Assembly (NCBI GenBank): GCA_022695795.1
Contig: MU404125.1
Location: forward strand, 1 to 64,000
Length of the DNA stretch: 64,000 bases
DNA from: Biscogniauxia marginata
Taxonomy: Eukaryota; Ascomycota; Sordariomycetes; Xylariales; Xylariaceae
Direction of reading: 5' to 3'
This document shows positions 61,401 to 64,000 of this stretch, in pieces. A program made the position numbers and the translations under genes. Numbering within the stretch: the stretch's first letter is position 1; each line of letters opens with the position of its first letter. The notes under the pieces were generated by a model. It saw nothing but the letters and a program-made list of their open reading frames with translations, did no database searches and had not been told where the DNA came from.

Positions 61401-62235
61401 AGGTCCTCTCGGTGGAAAAGTGCCATCGCGAGACATGGCAAGTAGTTGCGAAGCCAGGTCAGCTTGAAAAGCCCCCCCAAGGGAAGAAAGAGGTGGCTGA
61501 CCCAGCCCCGGGCGCTAGTCATCCGTTTTGACTTCAACTTGAAACACAATCTCTGGAGACATTTCGGACACATGTGCCTGGGTTGGTCAACCCGAGTCAG
61601 CTCCCGAAATTGTTATCGTAATACAGAGCACGTCAGGCAGTTTGAGCCATCCTTGGCTGGAACATTTTTATTCAATAGTCGAATCGAGCAAGCGAAGATG
61701 TACCAACTAGGTACAAAGAGACTTGGTTCGTCATGAGCGTAAAGGTCTTCGAACTATCAACACTATCTAGTGTGACAATTGAAAATGAATAATAAATAAA
61801 TAAATAAAATTAGCGTATGTAGAATAATAGTTTTTGACCCCTTGCCCCCCCCTCATGACACGCGTTGAATTTTCACGCTGCTGCCATAGTAGAAATAAAT
61901 ATTAAGTAGTTGACCGTCAAAATGGCATGTTGTAAGAGCTCTGCGGGCTAGTGAGCTTGTCGAGCATTACCTCACTAGAAAATAATCGGCTTGAGACATA
62001 GCAATTTCAATTGAATTGACTTTAGATGACGTGATGAGACATGACCGCGCCGGTGATATAAACGGGGTTGGTCGGGGGCCGTGGCACCGGCAACGATTAA
62101 TGATGACGACGGCCGTCACCAAGGATGCGGCGAGCTGCCTGTAAGCCTTGTTATTACTTTACGAAGGTGATGCTATTGGTCTCTTCGCGTCATCCCAGGG
62201 CGGGCACGCCCGCTGTGATCTCACCAAGGTTATGT
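58449..62235. other. Long convergent intergenic region, caf40 / CIA30
   Basis: Probably includes long 3' UTRs. It is marked by strand-asymmetric purine runs (59690-59770 and 59885-59950 on the plus strand), A and T homopolymers near 59288 and 60373, and a TAAA repeat at 61785-61809. No gene, tRNA or transposon recognised. Confidence 0.55.
61785..61809. repeat. AATA tetranucleotide repeat
   Basis: About six tandem AATA/TAAA units in non-coding DNA. Confidence 0.8.
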
Positions 62236-63097
62236 TTATGGCCCTCGCTTGAAGAACCCTCTTAGGTATTGGAACCAGGAACCATCTGTCGCCCGGTTCT
62301 CCCGTTTTTCCGAATTCGAACTCGAGTCAGAATTCCCAGCCTCTGGCTGTGAGTACGAAGAGGTTGGTATGGACTCGTTGACGGAGATGGTCGCTGCGAT
62401 GTACTGAAGTTCAAGGCTGAATGGGCCTTCTTGCTCTCCAAAAAAGCTGTCGAAATGTGTTAACGAATATGCCAAGCAAGGAACGTTACATGGATCATTT
62501 GCGAACCTTCGCATCATGATGCTTATCCTCTTGACGTCGGTCAAGTCTAGGGGCTCGGCATCAGGTTGTGGGCTGCCTCGATAGGTAGGCTTCAAGTCCT
62601 CGAAGGCGATGTCGAATTCGGCTGCCTGGCTTGTGAAGTCATATTCCCAGCTCAGGGTGCTCTGTTCTCGGCCGTCTGGAAGCGTCGGGAGGATCTGATC
62701 CTTGAGGATCAGGGCATACTTTTTGCCGTCGCTTTCGTTAACCTTAAGGCGCAGTCCTTGATAGCCGGATAAATCCCAGCGCAGTGGGTCAGGTGACCGC
62801 TGCGAGGCGAAGCCGGCTCCTTCTAAGGTGGTGATATCTAGGTCGCCGTAAAACCGTACGGCACCGGACGTGCCGGAAGATTGCAGGTAACTCTGACTTA
62901 TCCCTCCACGAACGCGGTCGTCTGAAGCAACCCAGGTATTCTCGAGCCATGGCCTACTCTCCTCGTAGATGATGTCAGTCTCGGCTGAATCGGAAACGGC
63001 GGCAGATGAAACCAGGACATGACCGTTGGGTGCCTTTGCGGAAGAACACTTACTTGTCTCCACCAAAGAGGTATGTCAAAGGTCCAGACAGTTCCAT
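62236..63097 (-). CDS. CIA30-domain protein (complex I intermediate-associated protein 30-like)
   Basis: The CIA30 family includes NDUFAF1, an assembly factor of mitochondrial complex I; many fungal members have no proven role. Two exons (63097-63054 and 62953-62236) give 253 residues. The short first exon MELSGPLTYLFGGDK joins PWLENTWVASDDRVRGGISQS, the CIA30 signature. Next come FYGDLDITTLEGAGFASQR and the core WDLSGYQGLRLKV, then the ISIMMRR strand. No clear mitochondrial presequence is seen, so it may be a cytosolic CIA30-like paralogue. The tail is Ser/Glu-rich. The intron GTAAGT...GTAG restores frame; reading through instead gives an unrelated N-terminus. Confidence 0.9.
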
Positions 63098-64000
63098 AGT
63101 AATGCTTGAACCCTTGTTATAGGGATCTTGTTTTGCAATGAACCAAGGGCGCTGGTGGGTGTGCTAGAGAGGATATGTACGTGTTGCTTGGTCTTGTTGG
63201 CAGAGAATATACCAATTGCCTAAAGCTCGTAGGTAAACTGGTGTTACCTAATATATATATATATCGATACTAAATATAGCTAGAGCCCCGGTGGTGTGTT
63301 GTTGAAGAGATGTGGAATATCGTCAAGGAGGAGAGGTTGTGGCCTCAGCTTCAAACTCAGAATGATTACCCGTTTTGGACTCGGAGGATGGGATTCTGCC
63401 TAGTGTTGAGAAAGAAGACTAATAATAAGCCAACAGACCGGAGTTTAGTGACAGCTAGAGTTTACCTGGTCGAACGGTGCTGAATGCTGTAAAGTAGAAT
63501 ATGTCGAGGTCCATATACCTAACTGTAGGTGTGTGTGTGTGTGTGTGTGTGTAGTTGTGTAACCTGGGCATTTGGCTATTAAGTAGGTTCCACAAATGTT
63601 AAGAAGGTTGTCTAACTAGCCACACTAGTCACCAGCCTCTTTGCTGTGGGCAGACCTCAGACACACTTTCTTGTGGCTTGAATCCCCAAACCCCAAACTC
63701 CCGTCCCCTCCGGCCTTCACCCCAAATTATTTCATATCCCAATTCCATGCCTGCTATACCGAATAAGTTCAACACCAGGTCGCTCTCATGCATTCATTTC
63801 GCCTTGTTCATCCGCTCTCGATCGTGGGTACACCCTGCCGCCCCACATGCCGCCAGGTCCGTCAGAAGTCTGATTTAACTCACTTGTCGCGCGAAGGCGT
63901 CTTGGTCCTTCGAATTGACTCCAGCCGGCGCCCTTGGATCCTCGCCCAGGGTGCCCGTGTGTGATGCGCTCCTCCACCTGCTACCTACTTGACGCTGCTC
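63098..64000. other. Region upstream of the CIA30-like gene
   Basis: Contains its promoter, a TATATATA stretch at about 63250, a GT repeat at 63529-63552 and otherwise no supported gene. The window ends here. Confidence 0.5.
63529..63552. repeat. GT dinucleotide microsatellite
   Basis: About twelve alternating GT units in non-coding DNA upstream of the CIA30-like gene. Confidence 0.85.

Overview
The window is nuclear DNA of a filamentous ascomycete (Pezizomycotina), most likely a sordariomycete. The evidence is short spliceosomal introns of about 50-100 nt with GTRNGT-type donors, a beta-tubulin gene with five introns in its first 700 bp, a fungal assimilatory nitrite reductase, a fungal-type Yap1 factor and a fungal DUF3716 protein. 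The order and species cannot be fixed from sequence reading alone.

Layout. 2.4-9.0 kb: beta-tubulin (+) convergent with nitrite reductase (-), the latter with GATA and CCAAT elements upstream. 9.0-18.9 kb: a gene-poor accessory stretch holding a DUF3716 gene of doubtful integrity and a decayed, intron-bearing copy of GMP synthase. 18.9-31.9 kb: an STK32/YANK-like kinase (+), the oxidative-stress factor Yap1 (-), a BSD-domain protein (+) and the ribosome-biogenesis factor Tsr2 (-). 32.6-43.7 kb: an HSL-type lipase/esterase (+), mitochondrial ribosomal protein L27 (-) divergent from the SSU-processome protein Utp14 (+), and the G-patch/TGH splicing-associated protein (-). 43.7-51.9 kb: a second gene-poor, decayed-looking stretch containing one GC-rich membrane-protein frame interrupted by TAG. 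51.9-63.1 kb: Kin1/MARK kinase (+), Caf40/Rcd1 of CCR4-NOT (+) and a CIA30-domain protein (-).

Most identified genes are single-copy housekeeping genes; three of them (tsr2, mrpl27, utp14) serve cytosolic or mitochondrial ribosome production. Sixteen loci were modelled by hand, with splice sites chosen so that reading frame and family homology continue across each junction.

No transposase, reverse transcriptase, CRISPR array, tRNA, rRNA, or polyketide/NRPS gene was recognised. The most unusual items are: a microsatellite-encoded insert of about 50 residues between the two Fe-S ligand pairs of the nitrite reductase Rieske domain; the GMP synthase relic with retained introns but lost catalytic core; the in-frame TAG in a membrane protein; and a family of short palindromes (AGGTACCT, TACCTAGGTA and relatives) scattered only through non-coding DNA.
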